A stretch of 9,747 nucleotides of DNA from RGIG3009 sp964389495 (GCA_964389495.1 CAYMDU010000068.1:1-9747); one strand, 5' to 3'; shown: positions 1 to 5,892, numbered from the stretch's first letter. Notes: a model not told the origin generated them from the letters alone. Numbers and translations: made by a program.

Positions 1-22
1 ATCCCGAAACCGCTGTCGGCAT

Positions 23-54
23 AACAAAAAAGAGCAAGGCACAACACCTTGCTC
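23..54 (-). terminator. Second (distal) intrinsic terminator after tRNA-Pro
   Basis: Read on the minus strand, an 8-bp perfect stem (32-39 with 47-54, arms GAGCAAGG and CCTTGCTC) with a 7-base loop is followed by a run of six T (31-26), then GTT. This is a standard rho-independent terminator. It lies about 30 bases beyond the first terminator, so it is probably a backup stop for the same transcript. Bases 1-22 hold nothing I can identify. Confidence 0.75.
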
Positions 55-70
55 AGTACATAGAAGTTGA

Positions 71-122
71 AACAAAAAGAAAATCGAGTATTCATAAGTC
101 AAATCCCTTATGAATACTCGAT
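71..122 (-). terminator. Intrinsic terminator directly after tRNA-Pro
   Basis: A perfect 16-bp inverted repeat (83-98 with 107-122, loop 99-106) begins two bases after the encoded CCA of the tRNA, read on the minus strand. It is followed by the T-rich tail TTTCTTTTTGTT. The stem is AT-rich but long and perfect. With no other gene between, it terminates the tRNA transcript and probably any readthrough from ddl. Confidence 0.85.
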
Positions 123-123
123 A

Positions 124-200
124 TGGTCGAGATGACAGGATTCGAACCTGCGGCCTCTGCGTCCCGAACGCAGCGCTCTACCAAACTGAGCCACATCTCG
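124..200 (-). tRNA. tRNA-Pro, anticodon CGG
   Basis: The minus strand folds into a complete cloverleaf of 77 bases: a 7-bp acceptor stem (CGAGATG with CATCTCG), a 4-bp D stem (GCTC/GAGC), a 5-bp anticodon stem (CTGCG/CGCAG), a 5-base variable loop and a T arm with the TTCGAAT loop. The anticodon loop is TTCGGGA, so the anticodon is CGG (positions 166-164), which reads the proline codon CCG. The C1-G72 first pair and discriminator A73 are the bacterial tRNA-Pro identity pattern. The terminal CCA is encoded (126-124). The gene has its own promoter just upstream and two terminators downstream, so it does not depend on the ddl operon. Confidence 0.96.
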
Positions 201-215
201 CTGTCAGCGTGAGAT

Positions 216-244
216 ATTATACCCCGCTGTCGGCGATTTGTCAA
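216..244 (-). promoter_or_regulatory. Perfect-consensus promoter of tRNA-Pro
   Basis: On the minus strand TTGACA (244-239) and TATAAT (221-216) are both perfect sigma-70/sigma-A hexamers separated by exactly 17 bp. Transcription would start near 209, leaving a leader of about 9 bases before the mature tRNA. Such a strong promoter suits a stable RNA gene. The stretch 245-315 between it and ddl contains only weak foldback around 290-314, with no T-tract, so I see no ddl terminator there. Confidence 0.9.
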
Positions 245-315
245 GGCCTTTTTATGCGTTTTTTACGGCGAAGCGCGAATTTTTCAAAGCAGCGGTCAAA
301 GTGACGGCCGCAAGA

Positions 316-1512
316 TTATAACTTGCCGCCTTTGGCACCTTTGGCGCCGCCGAGAGATACGGTGGACAACAGGTTGGTGTTATAGCTGAATTGCAGAGCT
401 TCGCGATTGCGCTGGCGCTTGAAGGCCAACGCAATCATTTCGTCCAACAGTTTGTCAAACGGCAAATCGGTGGCTTCCCACAAATAGAAAGACAACGACC
501 CGGGAATGGTGTTGATTTCGTTAACCCAAAGTTCGCCGGTTTCCGGATTATTTAAAAAATCAATGCGGGACACCCCGGAGCAACCCAAGGCACGGAATGT
601 TTTAACCGCCAGCGATTGTACCTGTTTGGTTAATTCGTCCGGAATATCGGCAGGGCAACGGCGCTTTAAGTCGGACATACCGCCGCTTTTTCCCGATTTA
701 CTGCCGCCGCTCAAATACTTGTCGCGGTAGCTCAGAATCTCATCGCTATTTACCGGTTCTTCACAGGCGGATGGGCGGGCGCTGTCGATATCGCCCAATA
801 CAGAGCAGTTGATTTCACGCAAGGGCGTAACGGCCTTTTCCACCAATACGCGCGGAGCATAGGCAAAAGCATCGTCCAAGGCGGCGGCCAGTTTTTCGCG
901 GGTGTCGGCGCGGGCGATGCCAACCGACGACCCCAGATTTACCGGCTTGACAATCATGGGGTACCCCACGGCTTCTTCCAGCCGTTCTTGAATGGCCTCG
1001 CTGTTTTGAACATAGAGTTTGCCGGAAAAGGCAAACGCATCCAAAACCGGAATGCCGGCATCGCGCAAAACCGCTTTCATGGCGTATTTGTCCATGCCCA
1101 ATGCGGAGGAGGTGACATCGCAACCGGTGTAGGGAACATTCAGCATTTCCAGCATGCCCATCAGGGTACCGTCTTCCACATTGGTGCCGTGTACCGTGGG
1201 AACAGCCACCTCAAACGAAGCAACCACATTGTTACCGAAGCGCTTGGCAGGGTAGCGGATTAAATCCACGCCGCTGGCACTCGGTGTGGGAAGCACGCGT
1301 GTGGCCGCAGCCAGTGTTGCCGGCATATCGCGGTAGTTTTCAATATGTTCCAGCACTTCGCCGGTGTAGAAGCGATTGTCTTTGGTTATATACAGGACAA
1401 TCGGATCATACTTATTGCGATCCAATGCGCTGAACGCCTGGATACCGGTGATTACAGACACCTCGTGCTCGACACTGCGCCCGCCGCATATAACGGCCAC
1501 TTTTGTTTTCAT
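316..1512 (-). CDS. ddl: D-alanine--D-alanine ligase (ATP-grasp)
   Basis: A 398-residue cytoplasmic enzyme that joins two D-alanines using ATP; the dipeptide is then used by MurF in peptidoglycan precursor synthesis. The N-terminal motif GGRSVEHEVS (11-20) carries the catalytic Glu15. The ATP-grasp domain (about 140-365) has VKPVNLGSSVGI (188-199) with the conserved serine, and metal ligands Asp317 (SRID), Glu332 and Asn334 (NEINTIPG). The omega loop contains Lys265-Tyr266 (SYRDKYLSGG), the pair typical of D-Ala-D-Ala ligases and lacking in VanA-type D-Ala-D-Lac ligases, so vancomycin resistance is not implied. Ser/Gly/Lys-rich bases of the omega loop (268-280) and a Gly/Lys tail (388-398) make it slightly longer than E. 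coli DdlB. Its SD (AAAGGTGA) starts in the stop codon of the upstream Mur ligase gene; the gap is 13 bases, so the two are co-transcribed. Confidence 0.95.
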   Translation of the reverse strand: MKTKVAVICGGRSVEHEVSVITGIQAFSALDRNKYDPIVLYITKDNRFYTGEVLEHIENYRDMPATLAAATRVLPTPSASGVDLIRYPAKRFGNNVVASFEVAVPTVHGTNVEDGTLMGMLEMLNVPYTGCDVTSSALGMDKYAMKAVLRDAGIPVLDAFAFSGKLYVQNSEAIQERLEEAVGYPMIVKPVNLGSSVGIARADTREKLAAALDDAFAYAPRVLVEKAVTPLREINCSVLGDIDSARPSACEEPVNSDEILSYRDKYLSGGSKSGKSGGMSDLKRRCPADIPDELTKQVQSLAVKTFRALGCSGVSRIDFLNNPETGELWVNEINTIPGSLSFYLWEATDLPFDKLLDEMIALAFKRQRNREALQFSYNTNLLSTVSLGGAKGAKGGKL

Positions 1513-1525
1513 GTTACATCACCTT

Positions 1526-3079
1526 TCAAAAGTTATCCGGCAAATCGTTCTCCAACAAAACAATACGCCGCAAAGAAGAAGGAAGGCGGTTTAAAACAGC
1601 CAATCCGTCTTGCAATGTTTTCACAACAAAAATACGGTCTTCGGCAAACCCGCCGGCCAACAGCCCTTCTTTTAACGGCGGTGCTTGCCGTTCGCCCACC
1701 AACACGGCATAATCGCAACAGGAGGCGGCATACTCGCCCAATTCGCGGTTGAGTGTGCCCATGCGTTCGCCCAGTTCCACCATGCCCGGGGTGACCAATA
1801 TGCGCTGCGCGTCGAATTGTGCCAGCACATCCAGTGCACCCCGAAAGCCGGCGGGATTGGAGTTGTAGGCGTCATCGATGAAGCCGTTGGGAAGGAGCTG
1901 CAATCGGTGTTCTACCGGCCGAAGCATGTGTACCGGGTATACCAATTCGGATAGCGGTATGCCCAAATGGAGAGCCACGGCAATGCAACCGGCTAAGTTT
2001 TGAATGTTGTGAGCACCGAGAAGTTTGGTGGTGAAGGTTTGCTTTTCGTTGCCGATGGAAACGGTGAAAACGCAGCCGGTGGTATCCACTTTTTCAATCG
2101 TGGCAACGCAGTCGCCGCCGGCGAGCCCATAGGTGGTTATGCCACACGAAGGCGGATTTTCCGACAAGCGGCGTGCAATGTGCTCGTTATCGCCGCAGGC
2201 AAACAAAGTGCCGTTGTCGGGCAGTGCCTCGGCTAGTTCAAATTTGGTTTGAACAATGGTATCCAACGACCCAAAGGTTTCCAGATGCTGCTCCCCAATG
2301 GAGGTGAGCACACCGTAGCGCGGAGAAACCAAATCGCAAATCTCACGAATATCTCCACGGTTTTTGGCACCCATTTCTGCCAAAAAAATCTCATGGGAAG
2401 GCTTTAACCGTTCTCGGACGGTACGCACCACACCCATGGTGGTGTTGTAGCTTTCCGGTGTCATCAGCACATTGTAGCGCACCGACAGCAAGGCGTGAAG
2501 AAAATTTTTGGTGCTGGTTTTCCCGTAGCTGCCGGTGATGCCGATAACGGTTAGGTCGGGCATGGCTTCCAACCGGCGGCGCGCATCGCGGACATAGCGG
2601 TTGGCGATGCTTTGTTCCAACGGAAGAAGCGCGGTATTGACAACGCCCACCCACAGCCAAGGAACCAATGAAAACAAAGCGGTAAAGCCGATGCAACGCA
2701 AAGGCGAAAGGAAAAAGCAACCGGCCAAAACCGCGGCGCAGAAAATGTACATGGCCGCCAGCAAGCGTTTAACACGTGCGGTGAATACCAAGGGCTTTTT
2801 TGCTTTTTGGGGGATATTCAACAATGCCGTGGCCAGCAGGAGAACAGCAGAAACGGCATAGCAATACACTGTGGGTAAGTACATAGCGGGAAGCAACAAG
2901 GCGGGAAGCAGGCGACGCACAGCAACCAAGCGGGATTCGTTGGTTTTGCACCATTGGCGATAGCGTTCCCGACGGTAGGAATTCAGCTGCAACATATGTA
3001 CAAAATACAAAGACTGCACAACAAACGAAGTGGCAGCGGCAACAAGGACCAGTAGCTTTAATACGGTTTCCGGTGTCAT
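1526..3079 (-). CDS. murF: Membrane-anchored MurF-type Mur ligase
   Basis: Best read as UDP-MurNAc-tripeptide:D-alanyl-D-alanine ligase, which attaches D-Ala-D-Ala to the cell-wall precursor with ATP. The MurF signature is clear from residue 178 on: P-loop GITGSYGKTSTK (180-191), EMGAKNRGDI (235-244), the lysine of QTKFEL (279, position of the carbamylated Lys), HNIQN (357-361), DDAYNSNP (402-409) and PGMVELG (431-437); it ends with ENDLPDN. Unlike canonical MurF, residues 1-165 are not the UDP-substrate domain but hydrophobic segments (roughly 8-29, 57-72, 74-89, 106-125, 130-153), suggesting about five membrane helices with a cytoplasmic catalytic part. It starts 7 bases after the hydrolase stop with SD AAAGGAG and is followed by ddl 13 bases on. 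The Mur ligase assignment is firm. Whether it is the cell's main MurF or a paralogue cannot be told from this window. Confidence 0.88.
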   Translation of the reverse strand: MTPETVLKLLVLVAAATSFVVQSLYFVHMLQLNSYRRERYRQWCKTNESRLVAVRRLLPALLLPAMYLPTVYCYAVSAVLLLATALLNIPQKAKKPLVFTARVKRLLAAMYIFCAAVLAGCFFLSPLRCIGFTALFSLVPWLWVGVVNTALLPLEQSIANRYVRDARRRLEAMPDLTVIGITGSYGKTSTKNFLHALLSVRYNVLMTPESYNTTMGVVRTVRERLKPSHEIFLAEMGAKNRGDIREICDLVSPRYGVLTSIGEQHLETFGSLDTIVQTKFELAEALPDNGTLFACGDNEHIARRLSENPPSCGITTYGLAGGDCVATIEKVDTTGCVFTVSIGNEKQTFTTKLLGAHNIQNLAGCIAVALHLGIPLSELVYPVHMLRPVEHRLQLLPNGFIDDAYNSNPAGFRGALDVLAQFDAQRILVTPGMVELGERMGTLNRELGEYAASCCDYAVLVGERQAPPLKEGLLAGGFAEDRIFVVKTLQDGLAVLNRLPSSLRRIVLLENDLPDNF

Positions 3080-3086
3080 GATATAA

Positions 3087-3854
3087 TTACTCCTTTAAAA
3101 AGGCATCCAGCACACGGCGGCACTGCGGGAATTGTTCGGCAAAAGCATAGTGCCCGCCGTGAAGTACCACCAATCCTGCGTCGGGAATGCGTTGCTCCAT
3201 GAGCTTGCCGTCGGACAGGGGAGTGGCGGTGTCATTGTCGCCCCAAATCAACAAGGTGGAAGCGTGAATACGCGACAACAGCGGTGTGCAGTCTAACCCC
3301 AGGGCAAGAGTCATGCTTTGCCGCATCACGGCGCTTGCCTGCCGATAATCGGAAGAACCGAAGCGGTTGCGTGCCTTTTCCACAGCGTGTGGAAACAGAT
3401 GGCGCAGGCCGGGCAAAGAAAACAGCGCTTTCATGATTTTAAAAGTGTAAAGGCGCATGTAGTAGGACGGCGAATGATGAGCGGGAATACCGGCGGAGTC
3501 AATCAAAATTACTTTGTGAACGGTGAGGGGTTGCTCATCGCGCGAAAGCATCTCAATGAGAATACGCCCGCCGTTGGAATGGCCGATTACCACGGCTTCT
3601 TCAATGCCTAGTTGCTTGCAGAAAGAAAGGACAAAATCTGAGTAGGCGGCGGTTGCCCACGGTGCCGGTGGTTCTTGCGATTGGCCGAAGCCGGGCAAAT
3701 CCGGAACAACAACACGGCAATAGGAAGAAAGATGGTTGGTGAGAAGATGATACAAACTGCCGTCGACTCCCCAGCCGTGCAGCAACAGTACGGTTAAATC
3801 ACCGGTGCCGCAGTCAATATAGTGCACACGAAGACCGTTAACATCGATTTCCAG
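3087..3854 (-). CDS. Alpha/beta-fold hydrolase, probable CTG start
   Basis: A 255-residue alpha/beta hydrolase of unknown substrate; no signal peptide, so cytoplasmic. Numbering from the in-frame GTG at 3827 (246 residues): oxyanion-hole motif LLHGWG (15-20), nucleophile elbow GHSNGG with Ser84, acid Asp199 in WGDNDTATP, and His226 in GGHYAF. All three catalytic residues are present. I extend the start to CTG at 3854-3852: a GGAGG (3867-3863) sits 8 bases before it, none precedes the GTG, a TAG closes the frame just upstream, and the added residues (LEIDVNGLRV before HYIDCG) match the usual first strand of this fold. It is the first gene of the operon, with the Mur ligase starting 7 bases after its stop. 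The family includes esterases, peptidases, haloperoxidases and C-C hydrolases; location suggests, but does not show, a cell-envelope role. Confidence 0.88.
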   Translation of the reverse strand: MEIDVNGLRVHYIDCGTGDLTVLLLHGWGVDGSLYHLLTNHLSSYCRVVVPDLPGFGQSQEPPAPWATAAYSDFVLSFCKQLGIEEAVVIGHSNGGRILIEMLSRDEQPLTVHKVILIDSAGIPAHHSPSYYMRLYTFKIMKALFSLPGLRHLFPHAVEKARNRFGSSDYRQASAVMRQSMTLALGLDCTPLLSRIHASTLLIWGDNDTATPLSDGKLMEQRIPDAGLVVLHGGHYAFAEQFPQCRRVLDAFLKE

Positions 3855-3862
3855 TTTTCTCG

Positions 3863-3867
3863 CCTCC
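3863..3867 (-). promoter_or_regulatory. Ribosome binding site that decides the hydrolase start
   Basis: Minus-strand GGAGG lies 8 bases before the in-frame CTG (3854-3852) and 35 bases before the first conventional start, a GTG at 3827. Standard SD spacing therefore points to CTG initiation. ATC at 3848-3846 is the only other near-cognate codon close by. Confidence 0.7.
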
Positions 3868-3885
3868 TACCACATGATTTATTAC

Positions 3886-3914
3886 AGCATATCATAAACT
3901 CCTTGAAAAATCAA
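3886..3914 (-). promoter_or_regulatory. Promoter of the hydrolase-murF-ddl operon
   Basis: On the minus strand, TTGATT (3914-3909) and TATGCT (3891-3886) are separated by 17 bp, and TG-A precedes the -10 box (extended -10). Each hexamer matches the consensus at four positions. Transcription would start near 3879, about 25 bases before the CTG start. It diverges from the rpmG promoter, with about 85 bases of AT-rich DNA (3915-3997) between them and no clear operator. Confidence 0.55.
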
Positions 3915-3997
3915 TGCCGCAATAGCAGTATATGCGGTAAAAAGTTTTTATAAAATGCTGCAAAATCGAAATTGACGGAAAAATTTCAAAAAAAGGG

Positions 3998-4026
3998 TTG
4001 ACCTTGCCGGAAAACTGTGGTATAGT
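3998..4026 (+). promoter_or_regulatory. Promoter of rpmG-secE-nusG
   Basis: TTGACC (3998-4003) and TATAGT (4021-4026) are spaced by 17 bp; each matches consensus at five of six positions. The DNA just upstream (3978-3992) is rich in A and T runs, resembling an UP element. Predicted start is near 4033, so the transcript begins at the foot of the leader stem-loop. Confidence 0.85.
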
Positions 4027-4033
4027 ATAGCTA

Positions 4034-4112
4034 CCTCAAAAGGGGTTATTTTTTTGCGCCGTTTTTTTGGCGGCGTTTTGCCCCTGAGGGAGGCTCAAAA
4101 ACCCGTTTCGGG
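4034..4112 (+). promoter_or_regulatory. Structured 5' leader of rpmG mRNA
   Basis: The roughly 100-base leader can fold on itself starting at its 5' end. CCTC (4034-4037) pairs with GAGG (4086-4089), AGGGG (4041-4045) with CCCCT (4081-4085) after an AAA bulge, and an inner hairpin pairs CGCCG (4057-4061) with CGGCG (4071-4075). A small hairpin CCCG-TTT-CGGG follows (4102-4112), then the rpmG SD at 4120. Two runs of seven T flank the inner left arm. No T-tract follows the main stem, so it does not look like a terminator. I do not recognise it as a known leader family. Confidence 0.5.
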
Positions 4113-4131
4113 AATTATTGGAGGTGCCGTT

Positions 4132-4281
4132 ATGAGAGTCAAGATCACCCTGGCATGCACTGAGTGCAAGCAGCGCAACTACAACACCATGAAGAACAAG
4201 AAGAACGATCCGGACAGACTGGAAATGAACAAGTACTGCCGCTTCTGCCGCAAGCACACCGTGCATCGCGAAACGAAGTAA
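4132..4281 (+). CDS. rpmG: 50S ribosomal protein L33
   Basis: A 49-residue ribosomal protein of the large subunit, first gene of the rpmG-secE-nusG unit. It has the family's RVKITLACTEC start and the KYCRFCRKHTVHRETK-like end. The four zinc-binding cysteines are all present (Cys9, Cys12, Cys36, Cys39), so this is the zinc-containing (C+) form rather than the zinc-independent paralogue many Firmicutes switch to in zinc shortage. I chose ATG at 4132 because GGAGG (4120-4124) lies 7 bases before it and the protein then has the normal L33 length; the frame is open further upstream but through the leader. It sits 23 bases before secE. Confidence 0.96.
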   Translation: MRVKITLACTECKQRNYNTMKNKKNDPDRLEMNKYCRFCRKHTVHRETK

Positions 4282-4304
4282 GCAGCGGAAGGGAGCAGCA
4301 AGCG

Positions 4305-4742
4305 ATGTTTTTTTGGGGTATCATCCTAATGATTGCCGGTGCCTTGGCGGCATTGGTGTCATTCCTCGCCAATCTGAATATTTTTGCGGATATTAAGGCG
4401 TTGGGTCTGGATGCCTGGATCGCCCGCTTCTTTGCGGCGGCAAACATCACCGGCGAGAAGATTGCCTTCTTTATCGGTGCCGTTATGCTGGTTGCCGGTC
4501 TTATCATGTTCATTGTCGGCAAGGTTCGCAAAGCCAAAAACGGCGAAGCAGATAAGGCTTCCGAAAAAGGCGTCAAGTTTTTCCGCGACCTGAAAGGCGA
4601 GTTCCGCAAGATCACATGGCCGACGATGGCCGCCACCACACGCAACACAGGTGTCACGTTGGCCATGTGTGCGATTATGGGCATCATCATCTGCTTAATT
4701 GATCTTGGCCTTGGTCAGCTTATCAAGCTGTTGCTGGGCTGA
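4305..4742 (+). CDS. secE: Preprotein translocase subunit SecE, three-segment form
   Basis: SecE is the small membrane subunit that clamps SecY in the SecYEG protein-export channel. The conserved core is at the C-terminus: the amphipathic motif FFRDLKGEFRKITWPT (92-107) followed by the essential membrane segment (117-138). At 145 residues it is about twice the usual 60-75 of Gram-positive SecE, because two extra hydrophobic segments (about 4-22 and 52-72) precede the core, recalling the E. coli three-segment layout. The start is ATG 4305, with GGGAG (4291-4295) 9 bases before it; the frame is open upstream but overlaps rpmG. nusG starts 16 bases after its stop, so the genes are co-transcribed. 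Confidence 0.93.
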   Translation: MFFWGIILMIAGALAALVSFLANLNIFADIKALGLDAWIARFFAAANITGEKIAFFIGAVMLVAGLIMFIVGKVRKAKNGEADKASEKGVKFFRDLKGEFRKITWPTMAATTRNTGVTLAMCAIMGIIICLIDLGLGQLIKLLLG

Positions 4743-4758
4743 TCGGGAGGGAGGATCT

Positions 4759-5280
4759 ATGGCAGACGAAGCAAAGTGGTATGTGGTTCATACCTATTCC
4801 GGCTATGAAAACAAGGTAGCCACCAACTTGGAAAAAATTGTGGAAAACCGCAAACTCCAAGAGTGGATACACGAAATCTCGATTCCGACAGAAACTGTCA
4901 CCGAGATTAAAGATGGCCAAAAGCGCGAAGTCGAACGGAAAATTTTTCCGAGCTATGTCCTCGTGAAAATGGTCATGACTGACGAATCGTGGTATATCGT
5001 GCGCAACACGCGCGGGTGTACCGGCTTTGTTGGTCCCAACGGCAAGCCCACACCGCTAACCGATGAAGAAGTGGCGGCTCTTGGCGTTGAAAAGCATCCT
5101 GTCGAGATTAACTATGTCGTGGGCGACATGGTTCGCATCATCGACGGCCCGTTGGAAAATTTCAGCGGTCGTGTCGACGAACTCGATGCGGAGAAGAACA
5201 GAGTTCGCGTAACCGTTTCCATGTTCGGCCGGGAAACACCGGTGGAATTGGAATTGGATCAGGCGGAACTCATGGAATGA
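4759..5280 (+). CDS. nusG: Transcription termination/antitermination protein NusG
   Basis: A 173-residue general transcription factor that binds RNA polymerase beside the clamp and links it to Rho or the ribosome. The NGN domain spans about 6-108 (KWYVVHTYSGYENKV at 6-20, RKIFPSYVLVKM at 60-71, RNTRGCTGFVG at 82-92), and the KOW domain about 120-173 (GDMVRIIDGPLENFSG at 122-137). Length is typical. ATG 4759 follows GGGAGGGAGG (4745-4754) by 4 bases. It is co-transcribed with secE. The stop codon lies inside a perfect hairpin (5274-5293). Confidence 0.97.
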   Translation: MADEAKWYVVHTYSGYENKVATNLEKIVENRKLQEWIHEISIPTETVTEIKDGQKREVERKIFPSYVLVKMVMTDESWYIVRNTRGCTGFVGPNGKPTPLTDEEVAALGVEKHPVEINYVVGDMVRIIDGPLENFSGRVDELDAEKNRVRVTVSMFGRETPVELELDQAELME

Positions 5281-5293
5281 GAAATCTCATTCC
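5274..5293 (+). other. Perfect hairpin across the nusG stop codon
   Basis: GGAATGAG (5274-5281) pairs perfectly with CTCATTCC (5286-5293) around an AAAT loop, and the left arm contains the TGA stop. No T-run follows, so it is not an intrinsic terminator. It could protect the 3' end of the nusG message, guide cleavage between nusG and rplK, or affect termination of translation. Further on in the same gap, a short GGGC-TATC-GCCC hairpin followed by TTTT (5311-5326) and a 6-bp hairpin (5334-5339 with 5346-5351) add to the structure. I see no promoter between nusG and rplK. Confidence 0.55.
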
Positions 5294-5351
5294 CCAATCG
5301 TTGAGGTAATGGGCTATCGCCCTTTTCCTGTGCGTCGGACACTTTTCCGAC

Positions 5352-5400
5352 TGTGGGAGGTGCCGGCTGCTTCGGCATGACCGTGTACCGCCTTACCACA
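5352..5400 (+). promoter_or_regulatory. Probable L1-binding leader of rplK-rplA
   Basis: Just before the rplK SD, TGTGG (5352-5356) pairs with CCACA (5396-5400), and TGCCG (5361-5365) pairs with CGGCA (5373-5377). GG (5359-5360) can pair with CC (5381-5382), leaving TGA unpaired on the 3' side (5378-5380). The GTGGGAGG strand facing ATGACC and then ACCAC resembles, from memory, the L1-binding region of 23S rRNA (GGUGGGAGG with GACC and UACCACC) and known L1 mRNA sites. L1 (rplA, the second gene) represses its own operon through such a mimic in E. coli and others. Identification rests on my recall of these motifs, not a search. Confidence 0.62.
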
Positions 5401-5421
5401 ATTTTTGGAGGTGCAAGAAAA

Positions 5422-5847
5422 ATGGCTCAAAAGATTTCCGGGTACATTAAACTGCAAATTCCGGCTGGCAAAGCCACGCCGGCGCCCCCTGTTGGTCCGG
5501 CTCTCGGTCAACATGGCGTAAACATCATGGCGTTCACAAAGGAATTTAACGAACGCACAAAGAACGATGTGGGATTGATTATCCCCGTCATTATCACGGT
5601 GTATGCCGATCGTTCGTTCACCTTTGTCACAAAAACCCCTCCGGCAGCCGTTCTTATCAAGAAGGCTTGCGGCATTGAAACCGCTTCCGGTGTGCCGAAC
5701 AAGACGAAGGTTGCCAAGATTACCAAGGAGCAGATTCGCAAGATTGCCGAAACCAAAATGCCCGATTTGAACGCTGCCAATATTGAGTCCGCCATGAGCA
5801 TGGTGGCCGGTACGGCGCGTAGCATGGGCGTCGAAGTTGTCGACTGA
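5422..5847 (+). CDS. rplK: 50S ribosomal protein L11
   Basis: A 141-residue protein of the GTPase-associated centre of the large subunit, which binds 23S rRNA helices 43/44 and is contacted by elongation factors and RelA. Its N-terminal domain carries the conserved PAGKATPAPPVGPALGQHGV stretch (14-33), with Pro22-Pro23 of the thiostrepton-binding linker; the RNA-binding C-terminal domain includes TPPAAVLIKKACGI (72-85) and ends SMGVEVVD. Length is exactly that of the family. ATG 5422 follows GGAGG (5407-5411) by 10 bases. The frame is open upstream through the L1-like leader, but that is not coding. It is followed by rplA after 110 bases. Confidence 0.98.
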   Translation: MAQKISGYIKLQIPAGKATPAPPVGPALGQHGVNIMAFTKEFNERTKNDVGLIIPVIITVYADRSFTFVTKTPPAAVLIKKACGIETASGVPNKTKVAKITKEQIRKIAETKMPDLNAANIESAMSMVAGTARSMGVEVVD

Positions 5848-5892
5848 TTTGTGTTCCGATTCCGGGTGGGAGGAAACACCTAACATTCCGAT

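Noticed and set aside
110..304. 64-codon open frame on the plus strand
   Set aside because: It runs across the tRNA-Pro gene and its promoter on the opposite strand and has no SD; not a gene.
3927..3955. Second minus-strand promoter, TATACT with TTTTAT
   Set aside because: The -35 match is poor and it sits farther from the operon than the better 3886-3914 promoter.
4054..4131. In-frame upstream extension of rpmG
   Set aside because: It lies in the structured leader; the ATG at 4132 has the SD and gives the normal L33 length with all four cysteines at the right places.
4164..4304. In-frame upstream extension of secE
   Set aside because: It overlaps rpmG in another frame; ATG 4305 has an SD and begins the hydrophobic N-terminus.
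5353..5421. In-frame upstream extension of rplK
   Set aside because: It covers the L1-like leader; L11 has exactly its usual 141 residues from ATG 5422 with a GGAGG in front.
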